Shown here: positions 18,187 through 27,785 of the stretch, one piece after another
How the letters are laid out: each line of letters opens with the position of its first letter
How positions within the stretch are numbered: position 1 is the first letter of the stretch
Origin: Bacteroidales bacterium
Lineage (GTDB): Bacteria; Bacteroidota; Bacteroidia; Bacteroidales; Bacteroidaceae
Assembly (NCBI GenBank): GCA_012517855.1
Contig: JAAYUD010000104.1
Coordinates: 1 to 64,000 of the forward strand
Length of the DNA stretch: 64,000 nt
Direction: 5' to 3'
The notes under the pieces: model-generated
Databases searched by the model: none
What the model was told of the DNA's origin: nothing
What the model saw: the letters and a program-made list of their open reading frames with translations, nothing else
Program-made: the position numbers and the translations under genes

Positions 18187-18783
18187 ATGAAAGAAAAATT
18201 CAATATACTGACATCAACGTGTGTTCCTCTTCCCCTTCAGAATGTCGACACCGACCAAATCATTCCCGCTCGTTTTCTAAAAGCGACAGATAAGAACGGC
18301 TTCGGCGACAATCTATTCCGCGACTGGCGTTATGACAAGCAAGGCAACAAAACGTCGTTTGTTCTCAACGACCCAACTTATGCCGACAGCAAAGTACTTG
18401 TTGCCGGAAAGAATTTCGGTTCGGGTTCGAGCCGCGAACATGCGGCATGGGCCATTGCCGGATATGGTTTTCGGGCAATTATAAGTAGCTTCTTTGCTGA
18501 TATTTTCCGCAATAATGCGCTGAACAATTTTGTATTGCCCGTAGTAGTAAGCGAACCTTTCCTTGCCGAATTGTTCGAAACAATCAAAAGTAATCCGAAA
18601 GCCCCTGTTAAGATAGACTTACCTGCTCAAACCGTGACCAATGTGACTACCGGAAACAGCGAGAAGTTCGAAATAAACAGCTACAAGAAGCATTGCCTCG
18701 AAAACGGACTGGATGATATAGACTTTCTATTGTCGAACAAAGACAAAATAGAAGATTGGGAGAAAAAACATGTACAAGCATAA
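18187..18783 (+). CDS. leuD: 3-isopropylmalate dehydratase small subunit
   Basis: The swivelling-domain partner of LeuC. Starting at 18187 (MKEKFNIL) gives 198 residues, normal for LeuD; an in-frame ATG at 18160 would add nine residues without family support. Hallmarks are NVDTDQIIPARF near the N-terminus and GSGSSREHAAWA in the substrate loop. Its last 14 bases overlap the start of the next gene, which suggests translational coupling. Confidence 0.95.
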   Translation: MKEKFNILTSTCVPLPLQNVDTDQIIPARFLKATDKNGFGDNLFRDWRYDKQGNKTSFVLNDPTYADSKVLVAGKNFGSGSSREHAAWAIAGYGFRAIISSFFADIFRNNALNNFVLPVVVSEPFLAELFETIKSNPKAPVKIDLPAQTVTNVTTGNSEKFEINSYKKHCLENGLDDIDFLLSNKDKIEDWEKKHVQA

Positions 18784-20323
18784 ACATCCTCAAATAGAAA
18801 TAATGGATACAACACTCCGCGATGGTGAACAAACCAGCGGAGTGTCGTTTGTGCCGCACGAAAAGCTAATGATCGCTCGCCAGCTACTCGAACGAGTGAA
18901 CGTAGATCGGATAGAGATCGGTTCGGCGAGAGTCTCGGATGGCGAGATGGATGCAGCGACGATGATCTGCAAATGGGCAGCCAAGCACAATGTGCTGAAT
19001 AAAGTAGAAATACTCGGTTTCGTTGATGGACACAGCTCTATAGATTGGATAAACAATGCAGGGTGCAAAATCATTAATCTATTGTGCAAAGGTTCGCTCA
19101 AGCACTGTACTTACCAATTGCACAAGACATTGGAAGAGCACATTGTAGATGTCAAAGCTTCTGTCGATTATGCCATGTCGCTTGGTATGTCGGTAAACCT
19201 ATATCTTGAAGACTGGAGTAGCGGAATGCGCGACTCACCAGATTATGTATACGAGCTAATGGACGCTTTAGTTCAAACACCCATCAAACGTTTTATGCTA
19301 CCCGATACGCTTGGCATCCTCAATCCTCTACAAGTAATAGAATATATGAGGAAGATGGTGAAGCGCTACCCAGAGATCCACTTCGACTTTCATGCCCACA
19401 ACGACTACGATTTGGCAGTAAGCAATGTACTCGCAGCAGTATTGAGTGGATGTAAAGGACTACATACAACGATCAACGGACTAGGCGAACGTGCGGGGAA
19501 TGCTCCTTTGGCAAGTGTTCAAGCCATATTGAAAGACCACTTTCAGGCTCTGACACATATTAATGAAGAAGAACTGAAAGATATAAGCAATATGGTGGCA
19601 TCTTATTCGGGTATAGCCATTTCGCAGAATCAGCCAATTGTCGGAGAGAATGTTTTCACCCAAGTGGCCGGTGTACATGCCGACGGTGACAATAAGAACA
19701 ATCTCTACTGCAACAACCTACTCCCCGAACGTTTTGGACGCAAGAGAGAATATGCCTTAGGCAAGACATCGGGCAAAGCGAATATTCGCAGAAACCTGGA
19801 GTATCTTGGATTCGACCTCGACGAAGCATCCATGAAGAAAGTAACGAAACGTATTACGGAACTTGGAGACAAAAAGGAGATTGTGACGAAAGAAGACCTG
19901 CCCTATATCGTTTCGGACGTATTGAAACATGACGATATTAGCAATAAGGTAAAACTGAAAAGCTATTTCGTCACTTTGACAAAGGGACTACGCCCTGTAG
20001 CTACGTTGAGTATTGAGATAGAAGGCAAAACATACGAGGCTAATTCTGCCGGAGACGGTCAGTATGACGCTTTTGTAAGAGCATTGCGCAAAATATACAA
20101 AGAAAACTTAGGGCGCAAGTTTCCCATGTTGACCAACTACGCCGTAACGATTCCTCCTGGTGGACGTACCGATGCTTTTGTACAGACCATTATTATGTGG
20201 AGTTTTGAAGGTAAGATATTCCGTACTCGAGGGTTGGATGCCGACCAAACAGAAGCAGCCATCAAAGCGACGGTTAAAATGCTCAACATTATAGAACCCA
20301 CTTATGAACAACAAAAAGAATAA
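18770..20323 (+). CDS. Second LeuA-family synthase, probably citramalate-type
   Basis: A 517-residue paralogue of LeuA in the same operon. It has [13 protein letters not shown], the metal-binding HAHNDYD, NGLGERAGNAP and a C-terminal LeuA-dimer/regulatory domain (residues about 370-515). The family includes 2-isopropylmalate, homocitrate and (R)-citramalate synthases. Because leuA is already present and LeuCD/LeuB can process citramalate, a citramalate synthase feeding isoleucine synthesis is the most economical reading, and the Ile plus Leu codons of the leader agree. Substrate residues were not verified. The 18770 start keeps the first strand IEIMDTT; it overlaps leuD by 14 bases. Confidence 0.8.
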   Translation: MYKHKHPQIEIMDTTLRDGEQTSGVSFVPHEKLMIARQLLERVNVDRIEIGSARVSDGEMDAATMICKWAAKHNVLNKVEILGFVDGHSSIDWINNAGCKIINLLCKGSLKHCTYQLHKTLEEHIVDVKASVDYAMSLGMSVNLYLEDWSSGMRDSPDYVYELMDALVQTPIKRFMLPDTLGILNPLQVIEYMRKMVKRYPEIHFDFHAHNDYDLAVSNVLAAVLSGCKGLHTTINGLGERAGNAPLASVQAILKDHFQALTHINEEELKDISNMVASYSGIAISQNQPIVGENVFTQVAGVHADGDNKNNLYCNNLLPERFGRKREYALGKTSGKANIRRNLEYLGFDLDEASMKKVTKRITELGDKKEIVTKEDLPYIVSDVLKHDDISNKVKLKSYFVTLTKGLRPVATLSIEIEGKTYEANSAGDGQYDAFVRALRKIYKENLGRKFPMLTNYAVTIPPGGRTDAFVQTIIMWSFEGKIFRTRGLDADQTEAAIKATVKMLNIIEPTYEQQKE

Positions 20324-20338
20324 GACAAATAAAGAGCG

Positions 20339-21055
20339 ATGATAGATAACGTTACTAAGTCTGATGCGGCAAAAAGCAATATAGAAATAAAGGAACAGTT
20401 CGATCGTGTTTCAACACAATATGATGCACAACGCCGGATCTTGGTACCCTGCTTTGACGACTTCTATGCGGTTGCCGTTGAGAATTTAAATTTCCCAGCC
20501 ACATCATCGCCGCGAATCTTAGACCTAGGAGCAGGTACGGGATTGCTTTCTCAAAAGATTCTGGAACTTTATCCAAAAGCCCAACTAACTCTTGTCGACT
20601 TATCTGAGAAGATGCTCGACATAGCTCGTTTAAGATTTGAGAGTCTTCCCAATGTAAGCATCAAGCAGACCGATTTCACAACCTTCGAGATGGAAAGCAA
20701 CAGTTACGATGCCATCGTTTCTTCGTTGGCTATTCATCATCTGACAAATGACAATAAACGTTTGCTTTATAACAGAATATATCAAGCGCTCAAACCCAGT
20801 GGTCTATTTGTAAATGCCGAGCAGATATTGGCAGACAATGATTTCATGCAAAGTCTTTATCACAGCCAATGGTGCAACAAAATAGAACATTCGACCCTCA
20901 GTCGCCAAGAGATAAATGCGTCATACGAACGTATCAAATTGGACAAAAGAGCAACAATCTCTGCCCAATTAAATTGGCTAAAAGATGCTGGCTTCAGCCA
21001 AACAGATTGTTTATACAAATATTACTATTTTGCAGTCCTTTGGGCTATGAAGTAA
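20339..21055 (+). CDS. SAM-dependent class I methyltransferase inside the leu operon
   Basis: A 238-residue Rossmann-fold methyltransferase. Motif I is visible as ILDLGAGTGLLSQ, followed by the acidic residue of motif II (LTLVDLSEKML), then YDAIVSSLAIHHL and LKPSGLFVNAEQ, as in the UbiE/Tam-like group. It sits 15 bases after the second synthase and 31 bases before leuB on the same strand, with no promoter of its own visible. It is not a leucine-pathway enzyme in the textbook scheme. Yeast Tmt1 methylates 3-isopropylmalate, so an action on an isopropylmalate- or citramalate-like acid is a possible inference, not a demonstration. Confidence 0.85.
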   Translation: MIDNVTKSDAAKSNIEIKEQFDRVSTQYDAQRRILVPCFDDFYAVAVENLNFPATSSPRILDLGAGTGLLSQKILELYPKAQLTLVDLSEKMLDIARLRFESLPNVSIKQTDFTTFEMESNSYDAIVSSLAIHHLTNDNKRLLYNRIYQALKPSGLFVNAEQILADNDFMQSLYHSQWCNKIEHSTLSRQEINASYERIKLDKRATISAQLNWLKDAGFSQTDCLYKYYYFAVLWAMK

Positions 21056-21086
21056 TTAATTAACCGAATAATAAATAAGAATAAAG

Positions 21087-22148
21087 ATGAATTTTAAAAT
21101 TGCAGTATTGCCAGGAGATGGCATTGGTCCCGAGATATCAATAGTCGGCGTAAACATCATGTCTGCCGTCTGTGGCAAATTCGGGCACAAAGTTAACTAT
21201 GAATATGCCATTTGTGGAGCAGATGCCATCGACAAAGTAGGCAATCCTTTTCCCGATTCAACTTACCAGACTTGCAAAGATGCTGATGCCGTGTTGTTTT
21301 CGGCTGTTGGCGACCCGAAGTTCGACAACGACCCTACGGCCAAAGTTCGTCCCGAGCAAGGATTATTGGCTATGCGCAAGCAACTGGGACTTTACGCCAA
21401 TATCCGCCCCGTACAGACATTCAAGTGTTTACTTCACAAGTCGCCGCTCCGCATGGAATTGGTAGAAGGTGCAGACTTTCTTTGCATTCGGGAGCTGACG
21501 GGAGGAATGTATTTCGGAGAAAAATATCAAGACAACGACAAAGCATACGACACCAACATGTATACTCGCCCCGAGATTGAACGCATTTTGGAAGTAGGTT
21601 TTGAATATGCCGCAAAACGCAACAAGCATCTCACTGTTGTAGACAAGGCCAATGTGCTTGCCAGTAGCCGTTTATGGAGACAAATTGCACAAGAGATGGC
21701 ACCCAAGCATCCGGAAGTGAACATGGACTATATGTATGTGGACAATGCTGCAATGCGTATGATTCAAGAGCCTAAGTTCTTTGATGTAATAGTAACCGAG
21801 AATACCTTTGGAGATATCCTTACCGACGAAGGGTCTTGCATTAGCGGATCTATGGGCTTGCTTCCCTCTGCATCTATTGGCGAAAATACTCCTGTCTTCG
21901 AGCCTATTCACGGTTCGTGGCCACAAGCTAAAGGATTGAACATTGCCAACCCAGTGGCACAAATACTTTCTGTTGCAATGCTATTTGAATATTTTGATTT
22001 AATAGAAGAAGGTGCATTAATTCGCAAAGCGGTTAACGCATCTCTGGATGAAAACGTACGTACTCCAGAAATTCAGATTGAAGGCGGAGCCAAATACGGG
22101 ACTAAAGAAGTGGGCGAATGGATTGTGGATTATATCAACAGACAATAA
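21087..22148 (+). CDS. leuB: 3-isopropylmalate dehydrogenase
   Basis: LeuB oxidatively decarboxylates 3-isopropylmalate with NAD+ to the direct precursor of leucine, and can act on methylmalate in citramalate-based isoleucine synthesis. The 353 residues show the family start [10 protein letters not shown], the [13 protein letters not shown] segment, and [25 protein letters not shown] containing the metal-binding aspartates. It is the last gene of the six-gene operon; a palindrome array lies downstream before the convergent aldolase gene. Confidence 0.96.
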   Translation: MNFKIAVLPGDGIGPEISIVGVNIMSAVCGKFGHKVNYEYAICGADAIDKVGNPFPDSTYQTCKDADAVLFSAVGDPKFDNDPTAKVRPEQGLLAMRKQLGLYANIRPVQTFKCLLHKSPLRMELVEGADFLCIRELTGGMYFGEKYQDNDKAYDTNMYTRPEIERILEVGFEYAAKRNKHLTVVDKANVLASSRLWRQIAQEMAPKHPEVNMDYMYVDNAAMRMIQEPKFFDVIVTENTFGDILTDEGSCISGSMGLLPSASIGENTPVFEPIHGSWPQAKGLNIANPVAQILSVAMLFEYFDLIEEGALIRKAVNASLDENVRTPEIQIEGGAKYGTKEVGEWIVDYINRQ

Positions 22149-22228
22149 AAAGCCTACTAACGACAAGAAGCTTGTGTAATCATGCACGCTTCTTAACGTG
22201 GCAATAATTGCATATTGATCATTCTTGC

Positions 22229-22306
22229 GACTCACGCCCGTGAGTCGGAAAAAACATACATACGAAATTTGCGACTCACGGGCGTGAGTCGCAAGTTTCG
22301 TATGTA
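22229..22306. repeat. Palindrome array between leuB and the aldolase gene
   Basis: Two units, GACTCACGCCCGTGAGTC (22229-22246) and GACTCACGGGCGTGAGTC (22273-22290), are inverted copies of each other. They are spaced exactly 44 bases, twice the 22-bp pitch of the other arrays. The second is nested in a longer inverted repeat (22257-22280 with 22283-22306, one wobble mismatch). As RNA it could serve as a terminator-like structure for the two converging transcripts. Positions 22269-22295 are identical to 3-29. Confidence 0.85.
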
Positions 22307-22370
22307 CATAATCGGAATAAGTTACTAAAGTCATCCAATTGACAATAAGCACCTATTATGAAAATTTCTG

Positions 22371-23027
22371 TTATTTATTCACCCGCTTATAATCCTCCAG
22401 AAACTTTTGCAAGCCACTGTCTGTTAACGGATGATTTAATAGTCCTTTTATAGCGGATAGAGGACAAGTTGCTACATCGGCACCAACTTCAATGCACTGA
22501 ATAATGTGGTGTGTATGGCGTATTGAAGCTGCCAACACTTGCGTCTTGTAATCATAAGTACGATACATCTTCACAATATCGGCAACCAGGGCCATTCCAT
22601 CTTCACTAATATCATCGAGACGACCGACAAAAGGCGACACATAAGTGGCACCGGCTTTTGCCGCAAGAAGCGCCTGACCTAGCGAAAACACAAGAGTACA
22701 GTTGGTGCGGATTTTCATCTCGGTGAATTTCTTGATTGCCTTGATACCATCGAGTATACACGGCACTTTCACGACAATGTGAGGTGAAAGAGATGCAAGC
22801 TTTTCTCCCTCGCGAATCATTCCTTCGTAATCGGTAGAAATAACTTCGGCACTGACATCTCCTCCCACAATGTTGCAAATCTCCACATAATGGGCATATT
22901 GATTTGCAATGCCCGAGACACCTTCTTTTGCCATTAGTGACGGGTTGGTAGTAACTCCATCGAGAATGCCCATCGCTGCGGCTTCTCTGATCTGATCCAA
23001 ATTAGCAGTATCCAAAAAGAACTTCAT
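22371..23027 (-). CDS. Transaldolase-like fructose-6-phosphate aldolase family protein
   Basis: A 218-residue class I aldolase of the short transaldolase/FSA group (TalC/MipB type). It begins MKFFLDTANLDQIREA, contains GVTTNPSLMAKEG, and the Schiff-base lysine lies in VVKVPCILDGIKAIK. FVGRLDDISEDGM and the LNHPLTDSGLQKFLEDYK tail are also typical. It either transfers dihydroxyacetone in the pentose phosphate pathway or cleaves fructose-6-phosphate; sequence alone does not decide. It is transcribed away from hisS, with a terminator in between. Confidence 0.88.
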   Translation of the reverse strand: MKFFLDTANLDQIREAAAMGILDGVTTNPSLMAKEGVSGIANQYAHYVEICNIVGGDVSAEVISTDYEGMIREGEKLASLSPHIVVKVPCILDGIKAIKKFTEMKIRTNCTLVFSLGQALLAAKAGATYVSPFVGRLDDISEDGMALVADIVKMYRTYDYKTQVLAASIRHTHHIIQCIEVGADVATCPLSAIKGLLNHPLTDSGLQKFLEDYKRVNK

Positions 23028-23066
23028 GATAGTAAGGTTTTTATAGGTTAAAAGAGATATTTATAG

Positions 23067-23105
23067 AAAAAGTCGGGAGTTTGAATACACAAAACCCCCG
23101 ACTTT
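23067..23105 (-). terminator. Terminator after hisS
   Basis: On the minus strand AAAGTCGGG (23097-23105) pairs with CCCGACTTT (23069-23077), followed by a T-rich tract. It lies 10 bases past the hisS stop and before the aldolase gene. Confidence 0.7.
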
Positions 23106-23114
23106 ATATTTTAA

Positions 23115-24476
23115 TTACTGGATGGCAGCTACGAGTTCATCGGCAGTCAACAACTGTTGCTCACCTGTTACCATATTTTTTAGCGTGAGTTTGTGTTCAT
23201 TCATTTCATTCTCACCAATAATTGCTACAAATGGAATATGCTTTGAGTTGGCATAACTCATTTGTTTCTTCATCTTCACCGAATCAGGATAAATCTCTGC
23301 TGCAACGCCTGATTGCCGTACTTTTAATAATAAAGGCAATGAATAAGCAGCTTCTTTCTCTCCGAAGTTCGTAAACAACAATCGAGTACGGCATACAGCT
23401 TCTTCGGGATACAGATTGAGCTGATTGAGTACATCAAATATACGATCGGCACCAAACGAAATACCAACGCCCGATACACCAGGCATACCAAATACACCCG
23501 TCAGATTATCGTAACGTCCACCACCGGTAATACTTCCTATCTCTACATCGAGAGCTTTCACTTCGAAAATAGCTCCGGTATAGTAGTTCAATCCTCTTGC
23601 CAATGTCAAATCAAACTCAACTCCATTAGTCAAATTCATCTGGCTAAGCGTATGGAAAATAAACTTGCACTCTTCGATACCTTTCATTCCCGTTTCGCTG
23701 GCAGCAAGAATCTGTTCCAATGTAGTCATCTTCTCGTCGTTGGTTCCCGACAATTTAATAATCGGCTGTAATTTCTCAATAGCCTCTTTGCTGATGCCCT
23801 TGTCTGCCAGTTCGGCATTCACATTATCCAATCCTATTTTATCGAGCTTGTCAATAGCGACGGTAATGTCTACAATCTTATCGGCTTCATTAATGACTTC
23901 GGCAATACCCGAAAGAATCTTGCGGTTGTTTATTTTAATATTGACACGCACCCCGAAACGAGTAAATACGGTGTCAATAATTTGCATCAGTTCTACTTCA
24001 TTGAGCAACGAATCGCTGCCTACTACATCGGCATCGCACTGATAAAACTCACGATAGCGTCCCTTTTGTGGACGATCGGCACGCCATACCGGCTGTATCT
24101 GATAGCGTTTGAAAGGGAATGTTATCTCATCACGATGCATCACCACATATCGGGCGAAAGGGACTGTCAAGTCGTAGCGCAATCCTTTCTCGCACAAGCG
24201 TGACGCCATTTTCAACGAATCACGAGAAAGCAAATCTTCGTCACTGATTTTAGAAAAGTAATCACCCGAATTTAATATTTTAAACAAGAGTTTATCGCCT
24301 TCTTCGCCATACTTGCCCATCAGGGTAGAAAGCATTTCCATTGACGGTGTTTCTATTTGTTCAAAACCGTACAACCGATAAACATCACAAATCGTATTAA
24401 AAATATAATTTCGTTTCGCCATTTCGACAGGCGAAAAGTCGCGCGTTCCTTTTGGGATACTTGGTTTTACTGTCAT
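23115..24476 (-). CDS. hisS: Histidyl-tRNA synthetase
   Basis: A class II aminoacyl-tRNA synthetase of 453 residues. Motif 1 is near KGTRDFSP, motif 2 is the [13 protein letters not shown] region, and histidine-specific segments are [13 protein letters not shown] and [12 protein letters not shown]. The C-terminal anticodon-binding domain (about residues 355-453) contains [18 protein letters not shown]. Transcribed alone, with a -7 element at 24503-24510 on the minus strand and a terminator downstream. Confidence 0.96.
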   Translation of the reverse strand: MTVKPSIPKGTRDFSPVEMAKRNYIFNTICDVYRLYGFEQIETPSMEMLSTLMGKYGEEGDKLLFKILNSGDYFSKISDEDLLSRDSLKMASRLCEKGLRYDLTVPFARYVVMHRDEITFPFKRYQIQPVWRADRPQKGRYREFYQCDADVVGSDSLLNEVELMQIIDTVFTRFGVRVNIKINNRKILSGIAEVINEADKIVDITVAIDKLDKIGLDNVNAELADKGISKEAIEKLQPIIKLSGTNDEKMTTLEQILAASETGMKGIEECKFIFHTLSQMNLTNGVEFDLTLARGLNYYTGAIFEVKALDVEIGSITGGGRYDNLTGVFGMPGVSGVGISFGADRIFDVLNQLNLYPEEAVCRTRLLFTNFGEKEAAYSLPLLLKVRQSGVAAEIYPDSVKMKKQMSYANSKHIPFVAIIGENEMNEHKLTLKNMVTGEQQLLTADELVAAIQ

Positions 24477-24502
24477 CGTACTTATTCTATATTAATATGT
24501 TG

Positions 24503-24510
24503 CAAAATTA
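24503..24510 (-). promoter_or_regulatory. Promoter -7 element for hisS
   Basis: The minus-strand TAATTTTG is an exact TAnnTTTG match 27 bases before the hisS ATG. Confidence 0.45.
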
Positions 24511-24632
24511 ATAATATTTTCTCTGAGTAAAGTCTATTTAGTTGATATTTTAGAATAATATCCCCATTTATGAGGATTGTTTAGAACATCCATTTATTGT
24601 TCCTTTGCACTCGGAAACAATTATTTAATACA

Positions 24633-26954
24633 ATGGACTTAAGAAGAAATATTTTCTTATTCTTCGCCTTGACGGCGAATTTAGCTTGGAGTAATCCTAT
24701 TATCCCTCCTACAGACAATCAACGAGATACTATGAAAGTGATCGACATTGAAGAAGTGACGGTATACGCTTCTCCAAAAGAGAATCGTAAGCTCCGCCAA
24801 CAACCCCTCTCCGTATCGTTGTTCTCGAAGAATGATTTACAACAAAATCGCATTCTTTCAATGAAAAACCTCACTTCGCTTGTTCCTAACCTCTTTATCC
24901 CCGATTACGGTTCGAAGCTCACTTCTTCGATATATATTAGAGGCATCGGTTCGCGCATCAATTCGTCGGCCATCGGAGTTTACATCGACAATATGCCTTG
25001 CTATGATAAGTCGGCTTTTGATTTCGACTATGCAGACATAGACCGTATCGACGTTCTTCGCGGTCCACAAGGTACACTATTCGGACGCAATTCGATGGGT
25101 GGACTTATTAATATTCATACCAAATCCCCTTTCAACTATACGGGCACAGACCTATCACTAAGTACAGCCACCCACAATGCCTACAGAGCATCATTTACTC
25201 ATTATCATCGTGTAAGCAATAAATTGGCCTTTGCAGCAGGAGGTTTCTATGACCATACGGGGGGCTTCTTTACCAATCAATACAATGGCAAACGAATAGA
25301 TCGAGGCAACAGTGTAGGAGGACGAATACATACCATCTATTTGCCTACCGACAAATGGAGTATCGATCTGAACATGAATTACGAATATACAGATGAGGGA
25401 GGCTATCCGTATGGCGCTTACAATAAGTTGACCGGCGCGTACAGTACGCCTGACTACAACTTCAAAAGCGGATACTACCGGAATCTATTGAATATCGGGA
25501 TAACCTCTACTTATACAGCCAAGCACTTTGTATTAACAGAAGTAACAAGCTATCAGCATCTCAGAGACAGAATGGCTCTGGATCAGGATTTCACGGAGAA
25601 AGACCTATACACCATGTTTCAACACCAGAAACAAAATACGCTGAGCGAAGAAATAACACTGAAGAGCCGTGAAAACGCGAGATGGCAATGGACTACCGGC
25701 GTATCAGGTTTCTATCAATGGCTTACCAACAATACTCCCCTTTATTTCGGCAGCGATTTCATCTCTATGCTTCAAGCACAAATGAACGCAGCAATGGCTC
25801 ATTCTCCTGTAGCAGTAACATTGACAGATAAAGGGATGGATGTTCCGGGGCTATTCAAAATGCCAACTTATGGAATAGCACTGTTCCATCAATCTACCAT
25901 CAATCGCTTATTCGGTTTAGAAGGTTTGTCGACTACTTTGGGTATACGCCTCGACTATGAAAAAGCGAAGATAAACTACGACACTCAAGCAATCATGAAT
26001 TATAGCATGTCGATGGGTGGACAAGTACTAAAGGTCGGAAATTATAATGCCGAATACATAGGCGATCAAAGTAGAAATTATACCCAGCTGCTACCGAAAT
26101 TTGCGCTCCAATACGACTTCGATCAAGCAAACAACATCTATGCTCAAGTAAGTCGTGGTTACCGTAGCGGTGGATACAATATCCAAATGCTTTCGGACTA
26201 CTTACAGAATGGGCTACAGGCTAACGCCGGTAAATTAGAAAATGATGCAACAATAAATCAAGCTATGCGTTATAAGCCAGAATACTCTTGGAACTACGAG
26301 GTAGGAAGTCATCTTACCCTCTTTAACGGAGTGTTAATGGCAGACATGAGTGCTTTCTACATGAGAATTCATAATCAGCAAGTAGCAAAATTTGCAGATA
26401 GCGGATTAGGACGTTATACAGCAAATGCAGGTAAAAGTCGCAGTTGTGGCGCAGAGTTCACACTTAGAGCCAATATCACGGACAATTGGAGCGTAGACGC
26501 CAACTATGGATATACTCATGCGACATTTAAAGAATATCTGTCTAATACAAAAGGAGGATATGACAATACGGGAAAGCCTTTACTCGTACCGGTAGACTAC
26601 AGCGGCAAATATGTTCCTTTCGCGCCACGACAAACTTACAACATCGGTACTCAATATGTATGGCACATGGCTGAACGTTTCTTAGTAAAGAACATCACAT
26701 TCCATGCCGACTATAGCGGCATCGGCCGGACCTATTGGACTGAAGCCAATGACGTATACCAACGTACTTATGGTTTGTTTAATGCCCGTCTAAGCGCTCA
26801 AGTAGGCAAACTTTTGCAAGTTGATCTTTGGGGACGCAATCTATTGAATAAAGATTATGCTGTATTCTATTTTGACGGCAGCAGTGCCAATGCAGGTTTC
26901 ATGCAAAAAGGACGTCCCGCACAAGGCGGTATCGATTTAAGATTTAAATTTTAG
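24633..26954 (+). CDS. TonB-dependent outer-membrane receptor
   Basis: A 773-residue receptor with a signal peptide (MDLRRNIFLFFALTANLAWS). The plug domain spans about residues 45-160 and includes SIYIRGIGSRINSSAIGVYIDN and VLRGPQGTLFGRNSMGGLINI. The rest is a 22-strand barrel ending in the aromatic FKF. It lacks the carboxypeptidase-like N-terminal extension and SusD partner of polysaccharide receptors, so it is more like a metal, vitamin or siderophore receptor. The ligand cannot be assigned. The start at 24633 is chosen because the signal peptide begins there; a frame open from 24597 adds an unrelated extension. Confidence 0.88.
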   Translation: MDLRRNIFLFFALTANLAWSNPIIPPTDNQRDTMKVIDIEEVTVYASPKENRKLRQQPLSVSLFSKNDLQQNRILSMKNLTSLVPNLFIPDYGSKLTSSIYIRGIGSRINSSAIGVYIDNMPCYDKSAFDFDYADIDRIDVLRGPQGTLFGRNSMGGLINIHTKSPFNYTGTDLSLSTATHNAYRASFTHYHRVSNKLAFAAGGFYDHTGGFFTNQYNGKRIDRGNSVGGRIHTIYLPTDKWSIDLNMNYEYTDEGGYPYGAYNKLTGAYSTPDYNFKSGYYRNLLNIGITSTYTAKHFVLTEVTSYQHLRDRMALDQDFTEKDLYTMFQHQKQNTLSEEITLKSRENARWQWTTGVSGFYQWLTNNTPLYFGSDFISMLQAQMNAAMAHSPVAVTLTDKGMDVPGLFKMPTYGIALFHQSTINRLFGLEGLSTTLGIRLDYEKAKINYDTQAIMNYSMSMGGQVLKVGNYNAEYIGDQSRNYTQLLPKFALQYDFDQANNIYAQVSRGYRSGGYNIQMLSDYLQNGLQANAGKLENDATINQAMRYKPEYSWNYEVGSHLTLFNGVLMADMSAFYMRIHNQQVAKFADSGLGRYTANAGKSRSCGAEFTLRANITDNWSVDANYGYTHATFKEYLSNTKGGYDNTGKPLLVPVDYSGKYVPFAPRQTYNIGTQYVWHMAERFLVKNITFHADYSGIGRTYWTEANDVYQRTYGLFNARLSAQVGKLLQVDLWGRNLLNKDYAVFYFDGSSANAGFMQKGRPAQGGIDLRFKF

Positions 26955-26978
26955 CCAACCACTATAAATGTTTCGATC

Positions 26979-27014
26979 AATCCCCACTGCTCAAATATGA
27001 GCAGTGGGGATTTT
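26979..27014 (+). terminator. Terminator after the TonB receptor gene
   Basis: A perfect 14-bp stem AATCCCCACTGCTC / GAGCAGTGGGGATT with a 6-base loop AAATAT, followed by T residues. It lies 24 bases past the receptor stop. Confidence 0.9.
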
Positions 27015-27059
27015 ACATTTCTTTCTTCTTTATTCCTATTCATTTACACATTTTAGACG

Positions 27060-27067
27060 TAAATTTG
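27060..27067 (+). promoter_or_regulatory. Promoter -7 element for the nitroreductase-like gene
   Basis: TAAATTTG is an exact TAnnTTTG match, 30 bases upstream of the ATG at 27098. Confidence 0.5.
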
Positions 27068-27097
27068 TTGAAACAAGAATTAAAATAACAATGTAAA

Positions 27098-27748
27098 ATG
27101 AAACACAAACTATTTTATGTATCAATGCTATCAATATTGATGGCAGGATTCTCGGCTTCTTTTAATACAGCTACCGCACAACAAACGCAATTGCCTGCGC
27201 CGCAAAAAGGTTCAATCAAAACATCTTTAATGAATGCACTACAAAATCGTCATTCAGTACGTTCGTACAAAAGCAAAACTATTTCCAACCAGACACTTTC
27301 GAATTTGCTTTGGGCTGCCAATGGAGTGAATCGCAAAGATGGACGCAGAACCGCACCATCGGCCATAAATGCACAAGACATAGAACTCTATATAGGTAAA
27401 TCAGATGGAACTTACCACTATATTGCTTCAGAAAATAAGCTAGAAAAAGTAAATAACGAAAGTTTTATTAATATGGTTGTCGGCAAAAATAGATTTGCAC
27501 TTGATGCACCGATAGTGATACTACTAGTGAGCAATGGAGCTAACTTTCATGGTCATAATCCAAACTTTTACGGAGCGATGGACGCTGGTTACGTATCTCA
27601 AAATATTTGCCTTTATTGTGCAGCCGACGGTCTCGGGACTGTACCTTGTGCACCGAAGATGGACGCAGCTGCAATACAAAAGTTTCTAGGGGTATCGACA
27701 GATTATATTCCCATGATATATCATCCTGTAGGATATGTAGAAGAGTGA
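27098..27748 (+). CDS. Exported nitroreductase / SagB-type oxidoreductase
   Basis: A 216-residue FMN-dependent nitroreductase-fold protein. A signal peptide (about residues 1-28, ATAQQ) precedes the fold, which is unusual because most nitroreductases are cytoplasmic; Bacteroidetes do have exported members. Family features are NRHSVRSYKSKTIS at the start of the flavin site, LLWAANGVNRKDGRRTAPSAIN and the C-terminal GTVPCAPKMD. The closest functional group appears to be SagB/ThcOx-type oxidoreductases. There is no peptide-modification cluster nearby. The substrate is unknown. Confidence 0.82.
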   Translation: MKHKLFYVSMLSILMAGFSASFNTATAQQTQLPAPQKGSIKTSLMNALQNRHSVRSYKSKTISNQTLSNLLWAANGVNRKDGRRTAPSAINAQDIELYIGKSDGTYHYIASENKLEKVNNESFINMVVGKNRFALDAPIVILLVSNGANFHGHNPNFYGAMDAGYVSQNICLYCAADGLGTVPCAPKMDAAAIQKFLGVSTDYIPMIYHPVGYVEE

Positions 27749-27785
27749 AGACACTGGAAAATATAAAATGCGTACATATACTTTT

